Of a DNA stretch of 64,000 bases, positions 63,859 to 64,000 are shown in pieces (positions within the stretch are counted from its first letter, which is position 1; every line of letters begins with the position of its first letter). Position numbers and translations under genes: made by a program. The notes under the pieces were generated by a model that saw only the letters and a program-made list of their open reading frames with translations, searched no databases and was not told the DNA's origin. This DNA is from Incurvaria masculella (Eukaryota; Arthropoda; Insecta; Lepidoptera; Incurvariidae), in the NCBI GenBank assembly GCA_946894095.1, contig OX335649.1, positions 18,494,001 through 18,558,000 on the forward strand, written 5' to 3'.

Positions 63859-64000
63859 GCAGGTCTATTCCTGGCATTCCGTAATCAGGAATCAGGAATC
63901 CTTAGTCGCTTTTGTAGTGGTTTTCAAAGCGATTTTCTTGACGAAAATATTCCGGAGCATAGTTTTTTGAATGAATCAAGGTTTTCCGTCGAAAAACTCG
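63859..64000. mobile_element. Second copy of the GGAATTCCG MITE, cut by the window edge
   Basis: GCAGGTCTATTCCTGGCATT, CCGTAATCAGGAATCAGG and TTTTCAAAGCGATTTT match the 51887 copy; it continues past the window. Confidence 0.75.

Noticed and set aside
1..64000. CRISPR arrays, bacterial operons or prophage
   Set aside because: The split exons with GT-AG introns and the SINE/MITE content are eukaryotic; no array with regular spacers was seen.

Overview
The window is nuclear DNA from an insect, most likely a moth or butterfly. The case rests on four genes that can be rebuilt exon by exon from homology plus matching splice phases, on AT-rich sequence with many short transposon-derived repeats, and on repeat types I associate with Lepidoptera (a GACGGACGGAC-containing repeat, tRNA/5S-headed SINEs, TTAA-flanked MITEs). 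The species cannot be named from the sequence alone.

Layout. On the + strand, seven coding exons of Synapsin run from about 6440 to 23551. They start with the phosphorylation-site domain A ([12 protein letters not shown]) and go on into the first half of the conserved C domain. The ATP-grasp half and the 3' end were not found. Two complete genes lie antisense within or beside this gene. A two-domain C-type lectin (immulectin type, 321 codons plus stop, five exons, 16782 to 12230) sits inside the 7.5 kb Synapsin intron 2. A TIMP (tissue inhibitor of metalloproteinases, 208 codons plus stop, six exons, 29395 to 24735) begins 1.2 kb after the last visible Synapsin exon. The Synapsin/TIMP nesting is known from Drosophila and vertebrates and is kept here. 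A fourth gene, an ecdysteroid-kinase-like (CHK/EcKinase) protein of 419 codons plus stop in two exons, lies on the minus strand at 55378 to 52876.

The rest, roughly 90 percent, is non-coding and repeat-rich. It holds at least 15 SINE copies that share one body but carry two different Pol III heads (tRNA-like, or a tRNA A-box joined to 5S rRNA sequence). There are four 550 bp TTAA-flanked MITEs, several other palindromic MITE families, at least four decayed non-LTR reverse transcriptase fragments, a 42 bp minisatellite just upstream of the Synapsin domain A exon, and a foldback repeat. No gene was recognised at 29.4-52.8 kb or 55.4-64.0 kb.

The genes do not form a pathway: a synaptic-vesicle protein, a haemolymph pattern-recognition lectin, an extracellular protease inhibitor and a small-molecule kinase. 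What links them is nested gene architecture. All exon coordinates come from reading splice sites and phases by eye; no alignment or transcript data were available.
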